A stretch of DNA of 64,000 nt from the NCBI GenBank assembly GCA_017544525.1, contig JAFYEA010000025.1, positions 1-64,000 of the forward strand. Reading direction: 5' to 3'. The notes beneath the pieces were generated by a model. It did no database searches, was not told where the DNA came from, and saw only the letters and a list, made by a program, of their open reading frames with translations. Each line of letters starts with the position of its first letter. Positions within the stretch are counted from its first letter, which is position 1. The translations under genes were made by a program, and so were the position numbers. Of the stretch, positions 16,851-26,000 are shown in pieces. This stretch comes from Bacilli bacterium (GTDB lineage Bacteria > Bacillota_I > Bacilli_A > RF39 > UBA660).

Positions 16851-17909
16851 TTACCCCACCACTAATCTAGTTATATCATTAAAAGTTACAAATAGCATTA
16901 ATAGGATCATTAAAGCAAATCCAATATAATTAAGTGCTACTTCTAACTTCTCACTAGTTTTTCTTCTAATGATTTTTTCAATTATTAATATAAATATTCT
17001 ACCACCATCAAATACAGGTATTGGTAATAAATTAACTATACCAACATTAATACTCAAGTATGCAGTCAAAAATAATAAAGTCATTAGTCCTTGTGATTTT
17101 ACAGTATCAACAATTGAATATATTCCCACAGGTCCACTTAAACTTTTAACTGATACTTCTCCAGTAAATAGTGATCCTAGTATTTTAAATATAGTTTTTG
17201 AATTATCATAAGTTCCTTCAAATGCATATATAACAGCATTTTTAAATCCTTTATAGAACACTGTCCCACTAGACCTAATTCCAAACACTCTAGTTTGTTC
17301 ACCATCTACTTCTTTTACTTCAGGAACTATTGAATATGACTCTATTCTACCATCAGGTTTTAAAACAGTAAATACATAGTTTTCTTTTAATTTTTTAGCT
17401 GATGCCTCTAAAATAAAATCATCCCAAGTTTTTATACTAACATCATTAACTTTAATAATCTTATCTCCAGCTTCTAATCCTGATGTATAAGCAGCACTAC
17501 CTTCAACGACTTCACTTACTACTGGTTCACTTATAGGTCTACCATAAGCCAAACCACTTATAAAGAATAGCACTATTGCTAGAATAAAATTAAATACAAT
17601 TCCATTAATTAAAACCCATAAAACTTTAAAGAATCCTTTGTTTTCTAAAATCCTATCTTTTTTTATTTTAGATTTTGGATCATTCTTTTCAGCCATAGAA
17701 ACAAAACCACCTAGTGGCAATAATCTTAAAGAATAAGTTGTTTCACTTTTTTTAGGTTTATAACTAAATAATTTAGGTCCAAATCCTAAAGAAAATTCAT
17801 CTACATATACTCCAATTTTTTTAGCTGCTATAAAATGCCCGAATTCATGAATTGAAATAATAATTCCTAGTATTATAAATAATATAAGTAATGTAATTAT
17901 AAAGTTCAT
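16851..17909 (-). CDS. rseP: RIP zinc metalloprotease RseP (site-2 protease)
   Basis: Intramembrane zinc protease that cleaves membrane-embedded regulators such as anti-sigma factors and remnant signal peptides. 352 residues. The active site HEFGH is at residues 21-25 in the first helix; one PDZ domain (about 105-190, VVEGSAAYTSGLEAGDKIIKVN) follows; and the second zinc-site segment NLLPIPVFDGGRI is at about 295-307 with Asp as third ligand. It lies downstream of cdsA with a 9-base gap, the usual Firmicutes order uppS-cdsA-dxr-rseP without dxr. Confidence 0.95.
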   Translation of the reverse strand: MNFIITLLILFIILGIIISIHEFGHFIAAKKIGVYVDEFSLGFGPKLFSYKPKKSETTYSLRLLPLGGFVSMAEKNDPKSKIKKDRILENKGFFKVLWVLINGIVFNFILAIVLFFISGLAYGRPISEPVVSEVVEGSAAYTSGLEAGDKIIKVNDVSIKTWDDFILEASAKKLKENYVFTVLKPDGRIESYSIVPEVKEVDGEQTRVFGIRSSGTVFYKGFKNAVIYAFEGTYDNSKTIFKILGSLFTGEVSVKSLSGPVGIYSIVDTVKSQGLMTLLFLTAYLSINVGIVNLLPIPVFDGGRIFILIIEKIIRRKTSEKLEVALNYIGFALMILLMLFVTFNDITRLVVG

Positions 17910-17918
17910 TATAACCTC

Positions 17919-18713
17919 CTAGAAAAATGACACTAAATATGAAAATGCAAGAACAGTAAATATTATACTATCAAGTCTATCTAATACGCCACCATGTCCT
18001 GGCATAATATTTCCATAATCTTTAACTCCATATTTTCTCTTAATAGCTGAGAATACTAAATCTCCAAATTCTGCTACTAAAGATAAAGCAAGAGACATAA
18101 TAACTACAAAGAATGCATTAGCATCATTATTAATAAATGTTAAGAAGAACATTGCACCAATAAATGTACCAAAAGCAACTCCTCCTATCATTCCTTCAAT
18201 TGTTTTGTTTGGCGAAATATTAGGAGCCAACTTATATCTTCCTATCTTAGTACCAAAGAAATGAGCAAAAGTATCTGACATCATAGTTACCAATAAAACA
18301 TAAACTAGATATAAAACATCCATATCTCTTATAGTAATTAAATAGTTAAAAGAAATACCTAAAAACAATGTAATTGCAAGTAACATCAATGCATCTTCAC
18401 CATCATAATCTTTTTTTGTAAATGTAATTAAAGGTAATAAACAAACAAAAATATCTAATAGTATTATTCTATAATCAATATTAAATGTTGTTTTTCCAAA
18501 AAAAGCAGACATGACAATACTTAAATATGATACTAATGTTAATGCTTTAACAACTGGATTTATCTTCTTTTCTTTTTCCCTAACACTTAGTATTTCAAAA
18601 TATCCAATAATACTAAGAATAGATACTCCTATATAATATGCATAACCACCCAATATTATTAATGGTATAACAATTATCAATGCTACAATAGCGCTTATAA
18701 CTCTTTCTTTCAT
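17919..18713 (-). CDS. cdsA: Phosphatidate cytidylyltransferase
   Basis: Makes CDP-diacylglycerol from phosphatidate and CTP, the branch point for phosphatidylglycerol (pgsA is at 43571). 264 residues with about eight membrane helices. The C-terminal signature is complete: SAIKRKYGVKDYGNIMPGHG followed by GVLDRLDS. The ATG at 18713 lies six bases after GGTG; an in-frame Met four codons earlier is less well placed. Operon with rseP. Confidence 0.94.
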   Translation of the reverse strand: MKERVISAIVALIIVIPLIILGGYAYYIGVSILSIIGYFEILSVREKEKKINPVVKALTLVSYLSIVMSAFFGKTTFNIDYRIILLDIFVCLLPLITFTKKDYDGEDALMLLAITLFLGISFNYLITIRDMDVLYLVYVLLVTMMSDTFAHFFGTKIGRYKLAPNISPNKTIEGMIGGVAFGTFIGAMFFLTFINNDANAFFVVIMSLALSLVAEFGDLVFSAIKRKYGVKDYGNIMPGHGGVLDRLDSIIFTVLAFSYLVSFF

Positions 18714-18762
18714 ACTTTTCACCATATCAATTATAACACTATATTCTTTTTTTAATCAAGTT

Positions 18763-18786
18763 AAAAGGAAGTTTTATAACTTCCTT
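18763..18786 (-). terminator. Intrinsic terminator of the 18785 gene
   Basis: AAGGAAGTT/AACTTCCTT (18765-18773/18778-18786) and T run on the minus strand; touches the stop codon. Confidence 0.8.
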
Positions 18787-19495
18787 ATTTTACTTCCTTA
18801 CAATATTTTTCAATACCTTCAATTGAAATCAAAGTAGAATTCCTATAATTCTTACACCAATCTTTATCCATTAATACTTCTTCAAATTTTCCGCATTTAT
18901 TATTATCATACTTAGCATAATAAATAGTTTCATCTTTTTCTTTTAAACAATAATAATTTGTTTTATCTTCTTCATCATATACCCATTTATAATTCCCTTC
19001 TACTTCCTTAAAGACAGGTAACATAACTATTTTATTTCCATCAGAACTTTTTTCTTTACTACCTAATTGTTTATATTTGTTAATACCATAATTATAAGCT
19101 ACGTGTTTTGCTTCTTCTACTTGACTATTACTATTCATATTCTCAACCATTTCACTAGTATAAACTCCATCATTAGTTAGTAGTTGTAAATCTCTTTTAC
19201 TAATTGTAATGCCTTGTTCATTAGTATAATAACCATTTTCATAAGAATAATCTTTTGGACATATAACATCCCTATCATTATAATCCCCTATTGTATACAC
19301 TTTATTTGTTTTACAATACCATACTTTATAGAATAAAGCCTTATATACAACAGTATTCTCATCTACTTCTTCTTTTATAGACATTTTAGGCGTTGTATTA
19401 TTTGTCTTAGTATTAAAATAATCAATGTATGCAAAAACACTTATTAATGCTAAAATACCAACAATAATTAATATAATCTTCATATATCTTTTCAT
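18785..19495 (-). CDS. Uncharacterised membrane-anchored protein
   Basis: 236 residues with a signal-anchor helix at about 6-27 (IILIIVGILALISVFAYI); the rest should be outside. It holds five or six Cys (VWYCKTNK, DVICPKDY, NYYCLKEK, NKCGKFEEV, DKWCKNY, EKYCKEVK), which is notable for an exported protein of a low-GC Gram-positive. Start ATG after GAGG. Single gene with its own terminator; divergent from the plus-strand gene at 19608. No family recognised. Confidence 0.55.
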   Translation of the reverse strand: MKRYMKIILIIVGILALISVFAYIDYFNTKTNNTTPKMSIKEEVDENTVVYKALFYKVWYCKTNKVYTIGDYNDRDVICPKDYSYENGYYTNEQGITISKRDLQLLTNDGVYTSEMVENMNSNSQVEEAKHVAYNYGINKYKQLGSKEKSSDGNKIVMLPVFKEVEGNYKWVYDEEDKTNYYCLKEKDETIYYAKYDNNKCGKFEEVLMDKDWCKNYRNSTLISIEGIEKYCKEVK

Positions 19496-19562
19496 ACTTA
19501 TTAACCTCGTTTAATAAATTCATTATAATATTATTATTTAAAAAAGTAAATCAAATAAGTGT

Positions 19563-19590
19563 TTGAAAAATACATATTTTGCTTTATAAT
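19563..19590 (+). promoter_or_regulatory. Promoter of the 19608 gene
   Basis: TTGAAA (19563-19568), 16-base spacer, TATAAT (19585-19590), 18 bases before the translation start. Confidence 0.6.
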
Positions 19591-19607
19591 TAAGACAGGT
19601 GAAACAT

Positions 19608-20225
19608 ATGAAAAAATTTTTTCCTTTATTAATAATGTTTTCATTTATATTAAGTATAAAAGCTTATGAAAATGATACATTTAAGATTGATATTCCAGAA
19701 TCTTACAAAGAAACTATCAATGAAAACAATGTTTATAAATGGGAAAACGATAACAATTATATAGCTATTACAGTTAGTGATAACAAAGAATTAAAATACA
19801 ATGTTAAAAGTTATACTGATGAAGATATAATCAAGCAAAAAAACTCAATAGAAGAAAACATCAACAAAGGTTTAGAACAATATGAAATAAAAGCAACTGT
19901 TCAAGATGTTAATAAAAATAATATAGGTGAACTATATTATATAGAATATAATATTTATTATCCTACTAAAGTATCAACAGGACATGATATATATCAAAGA
20001 GGTAGAATGTATACCACTAATAACTATATAACAACTATAATATATAATAGTGATAAAGAAATAAAAGATGATAATTTTAATAAAATATTAAATACTTTAA
20101 CAATTAAAGATGATTATTTTGTTACAAAAAGAATTAAAAGCAAGCAAATAATAACTTCAAGTATTATTGTTGGAATACTGCTTGCTATATCAGTATCTTT
20201 AATAGAATATAAAAGACGTATGTAA
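19608..20225 (+). CDS. Secreted protein anchored by a C-terminal membrane helix
   Basis: 205 residues. Signal peptide at about 1-18 (KKFFPLLIMFSFILSIKAYE), an extracellular alpha/beta domain of about 150 residues (FKIDIPESYKETINENNVYK, YYIEYNIYYPTKVSTGHDIY), a C-terminal membrane helix (about 178-197) and a short basic tail. The domain resembles the PsbP/DUF1795-like fold seen in many small surface proteins of gut Firmicutes, but this is a fold-level impression. The ATG at 19608 follows AGGTG; an in-frame GTG three codons earlier overlaps that site. One of only four plus-strand genes. Confidence 0.6.
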   Translation: MKKFFPLLIMFSFILSIKAYENDTFKIDIPESYKETINENNVYKWENDNNYIAITVSDNKELKYNVKSYTDEDIIKQKNSIEENINKGLEQYEIKATVQDVNKNNIGELYYIEYNIYYPTKVSTGHDIYQRGRMYTTNNYITTIIYNSDKEIKDDNFNKILNTLTIKDDYFVTKRIKSKQIITSSIIVGILLAISVSLIEYKRRM

Positions 20226-20235
20226 AACGTCTTTT
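20211..20235. terminator. Bidirectional terminator between convergent genes
   Basis: AAAAGACG/CGTCTTTT (20211-20218/20228-20235), with A and T runs on both sides; it serves the 19608 gene and the sigma-factor gene. Confidence 0.8.
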
Positions 20236-20891
20236 TAACTAGCTATTTTTTCTCTTATTCTAGTAAGAATAAGTTTTTCGTGTCTTGATACTTTAACTTG
20301 ATTAATACCCAATAATTTAGCAGTTTCTTCTTGCGAGTATCCTTCATAATACCTATAATTAATTATATTTCTATCAAATTCACATAAAGAATCAAGTTCA
20401 TTTCTTAATAATATAATATTATCTATATCATTTCTGTTATCAATACTTAAGCTATTATATACTTTTTCATCTTCATCTATACTTTTAGAAACATTAATAC
20501 TTTCAATAATATTTAACATATATTTTTCATCTATATTCATAAATTCGCATATTTCACTAAAAGATACTTCTCTTTCATATTTATTAAATAACAATTCCTT
20601 GACTTGAATATACTTTTTATATAGATTATATATTTCTTCACTAACAATTATATTTTTATCCTTTCTTATATAATCTATCATCTCACCCAATATATACTTA
20701 AAAGCATATGTTGAAAATTTACATTTTGAATTACTATCATATTTCTTAGTTGCTTTTATTATGCCTATACATCCAGCTTGATATAAATCATCAATATTAT
20801 AATAACTTTTATATCTATTAGCTAATTTATATATCAATGATTTATTATCTTCAATATTTTTAATTATTTCATCATTTATATTTGTTGTCAT
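20235..20891 (-). CDS. Sigma-70 family factor, SigF/SigG (sporulation) type
   Basis: RNA polymerase sigma factor of group 3, 218 residues. Region 2 is YNIDDLYQAGCIGIIKATKK and KFSTYAFKYILGEMIDYIRK. A degenerate region 3 follows (VSFSEICEFMNIDEKYML). Region 4.2 is RYYEGYSQEETAKLLGINQV followed by KVSRHEKLIL, close to the region 4 of Bacillus SigF and SigG (GISQVQVSRLEKKIL). The (I/L)GEM segment after region 2 is also typical of SigF/G/B. No spoIIA anti-sigma genes are adjacent. It follows the membrane protein at 20894 by two bases. A 0A-box-like TTTTGTCGAA lies 40 bases upstream. Which sporulation sigma it equals cannot be decided by eye. Confidence 0.82.
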   Translation of the reverse strand: MTTNINDEIIKNIEDNKSLIYKLANRYKSYYNIDDLYQAGCIGIIKATKKYDSNSKCKFSTYAFKYILGEMIDYIRKDKNIIVSEEIYNLYKKYIQVKELLFNKYEREVSFSEICEFMNIDEKYMLNIIESINVSKSIDEDEKVYNSLSIDNRNDIDNIILLRNELDSLCEFDRNIINYRYYEGYSQEETAKLLGINQVKVSRHEKLILTRIREKIAS

Positions 20892-20893
20892 AA

Positions 20894-22003
20894 TTAAATA
20901 CTAATACTCTTTTTATTATATTTAAATCGATTCGACAAAACTAGAAATATTTTTTTATGAAACAATAGCAAAATTATTAATATTACACTAACAATTGACA
21001 ATATATAATATTTTTCTACACCATCATATGTTTTGGGATTTGTTAATTTAACTACTTTAGGTTTATCTTCTTTTTCTTCTTTATATTCTAAATACTCTAT
21101 CATACAGAAATTTTTAATACAATATGACTCATCTTCTACAACACTTCCACTTGTAGAAACAATCACATAATCATTTTTAATATATCTATAAAATGTTTTC
21201 TTACTTTCATCTATTCTTATATACCCAGGACATTCCTTTAAATATTCGTCTGTTTCTTCTCTTTCTATTAAATATGTTTTATATAACTTATCAGTATAGA
21301 AAAAATTTTCAGCTGTTTTAAATTCACTTTCAATCAAATCTTCTTTTTTTATTTCTATAGTATCATTATAAAATCTATATCTTCCACTATATATTTGAAA
21401 CCCATCGCTAGATACTAATGAAAACTCTATAAAAGAATTTGTATTTGATTTACAATATATTTTAATACTAAGATTATCTAGTTTTTTATACTCTTTAAAA
21501 TTTATATATGTTTTGTTTTTTAAATTGATATAATTATTTAAATCAGAATCAAATAATCTTTCTTCATTATTATCCTTTAATTCTATTTTATTACCTGTTT
21601 CTTTATCAATTATTACAATTTCCGAAACATATGAATCATTAGATAGATTTTCAATCATAATCCCATATAATTCATCAACATTATAATACTTATTCTTTGG
21701 TTCTACTTCTATAAGTCTATCCTTTAATTTCTTTGGTTGTTCAAAACCATTATCTATTCTTTCACTAAATATATAATCATTATAATCTACTTGTCTATCT
21801 CCAATTTCTTCTTTAACTAAGTATTTTTCATCAGTGATAACCTCTCTATAACATAGATACCTATCTTCGCTTTGTATTATTTTATTCCCTACACCTTTTG
21901 GATACTCACTACTCCACTCACTATAATATATTTCATATGCTCTTATTCTTACCATAAATACAAAGAATATCAAAGAGAGAATAAACTTTAATATTTTTTT
22001 CAA
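20894..22003 (-). CDS. Uncharacterised exported protein with C-terminal membrane helix, upstream of the sigma gene
   Basis: 369 residues. Signal peptide at about 1-22, a large extracellular or intermembrane beta-rich domain with several Cys (YLCYREV, IKIYCKSN, YLKECPGYI, YCIKNFC), one membrane helix at about 333-352 and a basic tail. Translation starts at a TTG (22003), five bases after a perfect AAAGGAGG. The sigma gene follows by two bases, so the two are coupled. If the sigma factor is a forespore or mother-cell factor, this protein could be an engulfment or signalling component, or an anti-sigma-like partner; this is inference. No family recognised. Confidence 0.55.
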   Translation of the reverse strand: MKKILKFILSLIFFVFMVRIRAYEIYYSEWSSEYPKGVGNKIIQSEDRYLCYREVITDEKYLVKEEIGDRQVDYNDYIFSERIDNGFEQPKKLKDRLIEVEPKNKYYNVDELYGIMIENLSNDSYVSEIVIIDKETGNKIELKDNNEERLFDSDLNNYINLKNKTYINFKEYKKLDNLSIKIYCKSNTNSFIEFSLVSSDGFQIYSGRYRFYNDTIEIKKEDLIESEFKTAENFFYTDKLYKTYLIEREETDEYLKECPGYIRIDESKKTFYRYIKNDYVIVSTSGSVVEDESYCIKNFCMIEYLEYKEEKEDKPKVVKLTNPKTYDGVEKYYILSIVSVILIILLLFHKKIFLVLSNRFKYNKKSISI

Positions 22004-22020
22004 CCTAACCTCCTTTATAT

Positions 22021-22058
22021 GAGGGAATGTCTATTACCTCCTTTCTTTTCTTTCCCTC
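22021..22058 (-). promoter_or_regulatory. Leader inverted repeat enclosing an orphan Shine-Dalgarno
   Basis: GAGGGAA/TTCCCTC (22021-22027/22052-22058) frames an AAAGGAGG at 22037-22044 that has no ATG, GTG or TTG behind it. The real site of the downstream gene is at 22009-22016. It may be a leader hairpin or an mRNA-stabilising ribosome-binding element of the STAB-SD kind known in Bacillus. Confidence 0.4.
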
Positions 22059-22103
22059 TATAAATGTAATTAGACACAAAAAAGAAAAACACTACTTTTT
22101 TAC

Positions 22104-22132
22104 AAAAAAAAATTATTTTTTTCAAAATAATT
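22104..22132 (-). terminator. Intrinsic terminator of the FNT operon
   Basis: AATTATTTT/AAAATAATT (22111-22119/22124-22132), then a long T run on the minus strand. Confidence 0.75.
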
Positions 22133-22139
22133 CTTTTTA

Positions 22140-22775
22140 TTAGTTTTTATAATACAAATTATAAAAGAATGCTATTATTATAGATCCTACTGAATTACCA
22201 AGAACCATTATTAATAAATATAACAAAGTTTTCCAAGTCCATACACTGGCAACACTAAAATAATACATATTAGCTACACAGTGTTCAAATCCACATAGAA
22301 TAAATACCATTACACACATAAATATTCCAATATATTTTCCTATTTCATTAGTACTTTTTTTATAGTTATTAACAGCTATATACATTAACATTCCACAAAA
22401 CACTGATAGTATAAATATACTTAATAAATTATCATTTAGCTTTACATTTGACATAGCAAGTGCTCTTTCGCTTATTTTTGCAACTCTAGTAAATAATAAC
22501 ATCTTAGCCACAAAAAATGTACCAATAAAATTACCAAGTAAACTTAACAATAGTTCATAAACATATTCAAATTTATTTATTAAAATATAACCTATCTTTC
22601 CAGTATACAAATTCATACCATACATACATATCATTAATAACCCAATTGAGAATAAGAAAGATCCTATTACTGGATTTTCAACACTCAAGTATATTGAGCC
22701 CCCTATTCCAATCATTATTCCTGCATATAATCCTTTGATTAAAAAATCTAAATATTTTTTTACCTTCTTTTTCAT
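22140..22775 (-). CDS. Formate/nitrite transporter (FNT) family channel
   Basis: Pentameric anion channel family for formate, nitrite, lactate or hydrosulfide. 211 residues, shorter than the usual 250-290. The conserved GFEHCVANMYYFS is present and carries the gating His. LLGNFIGTFFVAKMLL and MNLYTGKIG match the other family segments, although the usual Asn of the T-G-N motif is Lys. Six membrane helices fit. Start ATG at 22775 after AGGAGAATT. Last gene of an operon behind the 1393-residue and 100-residue proteins. The substrate cannot be told from sequence. Confidence 0.85.
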   Translation of the reverse strand: MKKKVKKYLDFLIKGLYAGIMIGIGGSIYLSVENPVIGSFLFSIGLLMICMYGMNLYTGKIGYILINKFEYVYELLLSLLGNFIGTFFVAKMLLFTRVAKISERALAMSNVKLNDNLLSIFILSVFCGMLMYIAVNNYKKSTNEIGKYIGIFMCVMVFILCGFEHCVANMYYFSVASVWTWKTLLYLLIMVLGNSVGSIIIAFFYNLYYKN

Positions 22776-22782
22776 AATTCTC

Positions 22783-23085
22783 CTACTTTCCAAATCTACT
22801 ATTTTGATTATAATTCATTTTCATTGTGTGTTCACTATGTTGAATTAAATTATTTTCATATTTTTTATTAATATCATCAATCAATTCATCTAAAGATTTA
22901 TTTCTATATTTTTTTATATCACCTATAATACCATTTTCTTCATCTCTTACAGCAAATGTAACAATATCTCCATTCTCAACATTTTCTTCAAGACCAGTAT
23001 ATGAGAATATATATGTCTTTTCGCTAGTAATTACATCACCAGACAAACCATCATAATTATCAACCTTTCCGACGTTTACTTTCAT
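22783..23085 (-). CDS. Uncharacterised 100-residue protein
   Basis: 100 residues. The N-terminal half looks like a small beta-barrel of the OB or cold-shock kind (VGKVDNYDGLSGDVITSEKT, IVTFAVRDEENGIIGDIKKY). The C-terminal half is a charged helix (KSLDELIDDINKKYENNLI). Strong AAAGGAG site, ATG at 23085, four bases after the TGA of the giant upstream gene, and seven bases before the FNT gene. The beta-barrel suggestion is a guess from the strand pattern. Confidence 0.5.
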   Translation of the reverse strand: MKVNVGKVDNYDGLSGDVITSEKTYIFSYTGLEENVENGDIVTFAVRDEENGIIGDIKKYRNKSLDELIDDINKKYENNLIQHSEHTMKMNYNQNSRFGK

Positions 23086-23089
23086 ATCC

Positions 23090-26000
23090 TCACACTCCTT
23101 TCAATGAGTTTCCATCATCTTGTACAATACTTTCAGATATTTCTTTTTGTTTTTTTAGTTCTAATAATGCTTTATACAATTCTCCGGCTACTTTAGCAGA
23201 ATACTCGCTTCTTTCTTCTTTCTCTTTTTCATATGCATCTTTTTCAGCTTCATCATATCGCCAACTTTCTTCTTCTAAATCATCAGTCGCAGTATAATCT
23301 ATCATTATTTTTACAGGTTCTTTTCCTTCAAAATCAATTATCACCCAATCTTCGCCATAAATGATTTGCCTTGCATCCATCAAGTGATCTATTATACCAA
23401 CATCACATTCACTACAATAAATTATTTTAGTTACTTCTGAAAAATCTATTTTATCTTCTTTATCTTTATCAATTGTTAAAATCTTTTTTGGTCTTCTTCT
23501 TTTATAAAATTTTTCTGTTGGTTCACTATCATTCAATAAATTAGCTATATTATTTATATCTACTGGTTGTCTTGATGCAACAACACAAATATTTCTTCCA
23601 TAATGATCAGTGTTAAGCGTATTTCCATCATGTATTTTTGTTATATCATTAGGACAACTTATAATATTCTCTTTAATATATTGTCTTTCAGTACTTAAAT
23701 TAGGAATGCATGTTACATAATCTATTTCGCTAGAATTACTAATTATATCTTTAGCTATCTTTTCCATTGCAGTTTTAAAATCAAATTCTTCATTATAATA
23801 CATTCTAGTAAAATGAACTGCATTTCCATATCTAAATCCATATACTCTTCCCATAAATCTTCCTGTTTCATCGGTAATAGCAACTATAATACCATGTGGA
23901 CTTGATGTAATATACCTAATTGTTGCATCTTGAGCATGTCCTATTTGAAAACAACTTTTCTTAACTTTGCCTAGCATTCTAGCACCAGCAATTAACTGTT
24001 CTGGATCACACATATCATAAGAACCATAGTTTAATTTTCTTCCATTACTATCAAATATCCCTTTAATATCAGGTATAGTTCTATAAAATCTTTTGGCAGT
24101 TTTTTCAGTATAGTGAATATAATTATCTTCTATACTTCTATGTTCAAGAATATCAACAACTTTTGGTGTTAAAACTATTCCTTCTCTTGAATTTCTGGTA
24201 CTCATCTTTTTAACACTTTCAACAAAATCAGTTAAATTATCAATACATAGCGTCTTTTTTCTGCCATCTTTATCTCTAGGTATTAAAGATTCTGCTACTT
24301 TTGAAAAATATAGTATTAAATTTTCTATATTTTCTCCTCTAACTAATTCAAGTTCATCAAAAGATAACAATTCTATATGTTGCTTAGATTCACTATTTAA
24401 TGCTCTTAAGTTTTCAATTAAAGACTTAAGTCTCTTTTTTATTATTGGATTTAATTCAACACCACCATAGTTTGCTTTATCTCTATTAACTGAATTCAAT
24501 ACAGCAACTATTAATTTTTGTAATTGTATTCTTGAATTAACTCTAAAATTAGCCGCTTCTAAAGGTAATGCTCTTTTTTCTTTAATAGTTGGCTGTTTTG
24601 TCAAAATAGCACTATATCTTGGATCCTTAATCATTAATTCACCTAAAGTTTTTAAGTTTTTAACGCCAACATAATCAGGGTACAGTTTTGAAAAAACCGC
24701 ATCCATTTTCTGATTAAATTTAATATTTTGACTTTCAAATATATCTCTTAAGTCGGGATCATTTTTCAATATTGTCTCTATTCTTTTTCTATCGATTAAT
24801 TCTTTACCTTTATCTGTCAATAACAATTCTTTTATAATTAGTTTTTCTAGTTTTAATCTTTCTAAACTTTCATATTTCCTTTTCTCAATATTTAGACAAT
24901 AAACACCTAATTGAGTTAATAATTTACCTTCAACTTTATTGTTATCTTTAAATGATTCCTCAAACACTTTATTAGTTGAGGATAAAAACATTTCTTTTAA
25001 CAGTTTAGCTCTTTGTAAATATATTTCATATCTCTTTTGTAGATTATCTGTCTCTATCATACCATATAAATCTGATATTGATTTTGACGATTTCATAAAC
25101 GTTTCTTTAATAGCATTAAAATATGCAAAATACAAATCTTTTTGTCTATCATTTATAATTTTGCCATTTGGACCTTCCATTGGTTTTTTAATATTCACTA
25201 AATCTAAAAACTTTTCAATAAACAAATCATCATCTAATCTAATATTTTTCTCATGTAATGTTATTAAAAAATTAGCAATAGTTTTTTCGTCAAGACTATC
25301 TTCAATTACTATATTCATTCTTCTATAATATTTCAAAAAGTCCACATTAAGTTTTAATGATCCTAAACTTTCACCTTTAGATAATCTAACAAGTCTCTCT
25401 GCCAAATTTTCTGGTAAATAAAAGTCTTTGTGTCCATCTCTCTCTTTACTAAAATTTTCCTTTGCTTGAACTCCTATTAAAGCTTTCAAATCAGAAGTAG
25501 CTATTTGTTCTGAACCATACATTTTCCTTATCTCATCCAAATAAGATTCTAATTCAAGAGCTGCTTCTTTACTAAGAGAACTAATATCATGACAAAAACC
25601 ACATAATTCATATTTCTTAAAAGATAATTTTTCTAACATATCTTCAAAATACAAAAACATCTTATATTTATTTTCTTCATTACTTAACGATTCAATAAAA
25701 CCACAAATTATTTCAAGATCCAAATCCTTATTTTTATCAAAATTAGATTTAAATTCAATAAATATTCTCATTTTTAAATTGTCATCTTCAATGAAAGATA
25801 ATCTAGCTGGTATACTCGTAGGAAACAAATAATCTCTATATTCTAAGGCATACTTAATAAATGATTCATCACTTTTTAAATTACCAAGTAAATTCTCTAA
25901 CTGGCCAGAATTAAGTACACCAAGATTTTTTTCTATTTCTTCTAATCTTAGTTTTTCATTTTTTATTGAATAAATAACATCATATATATAATAATCTCCT

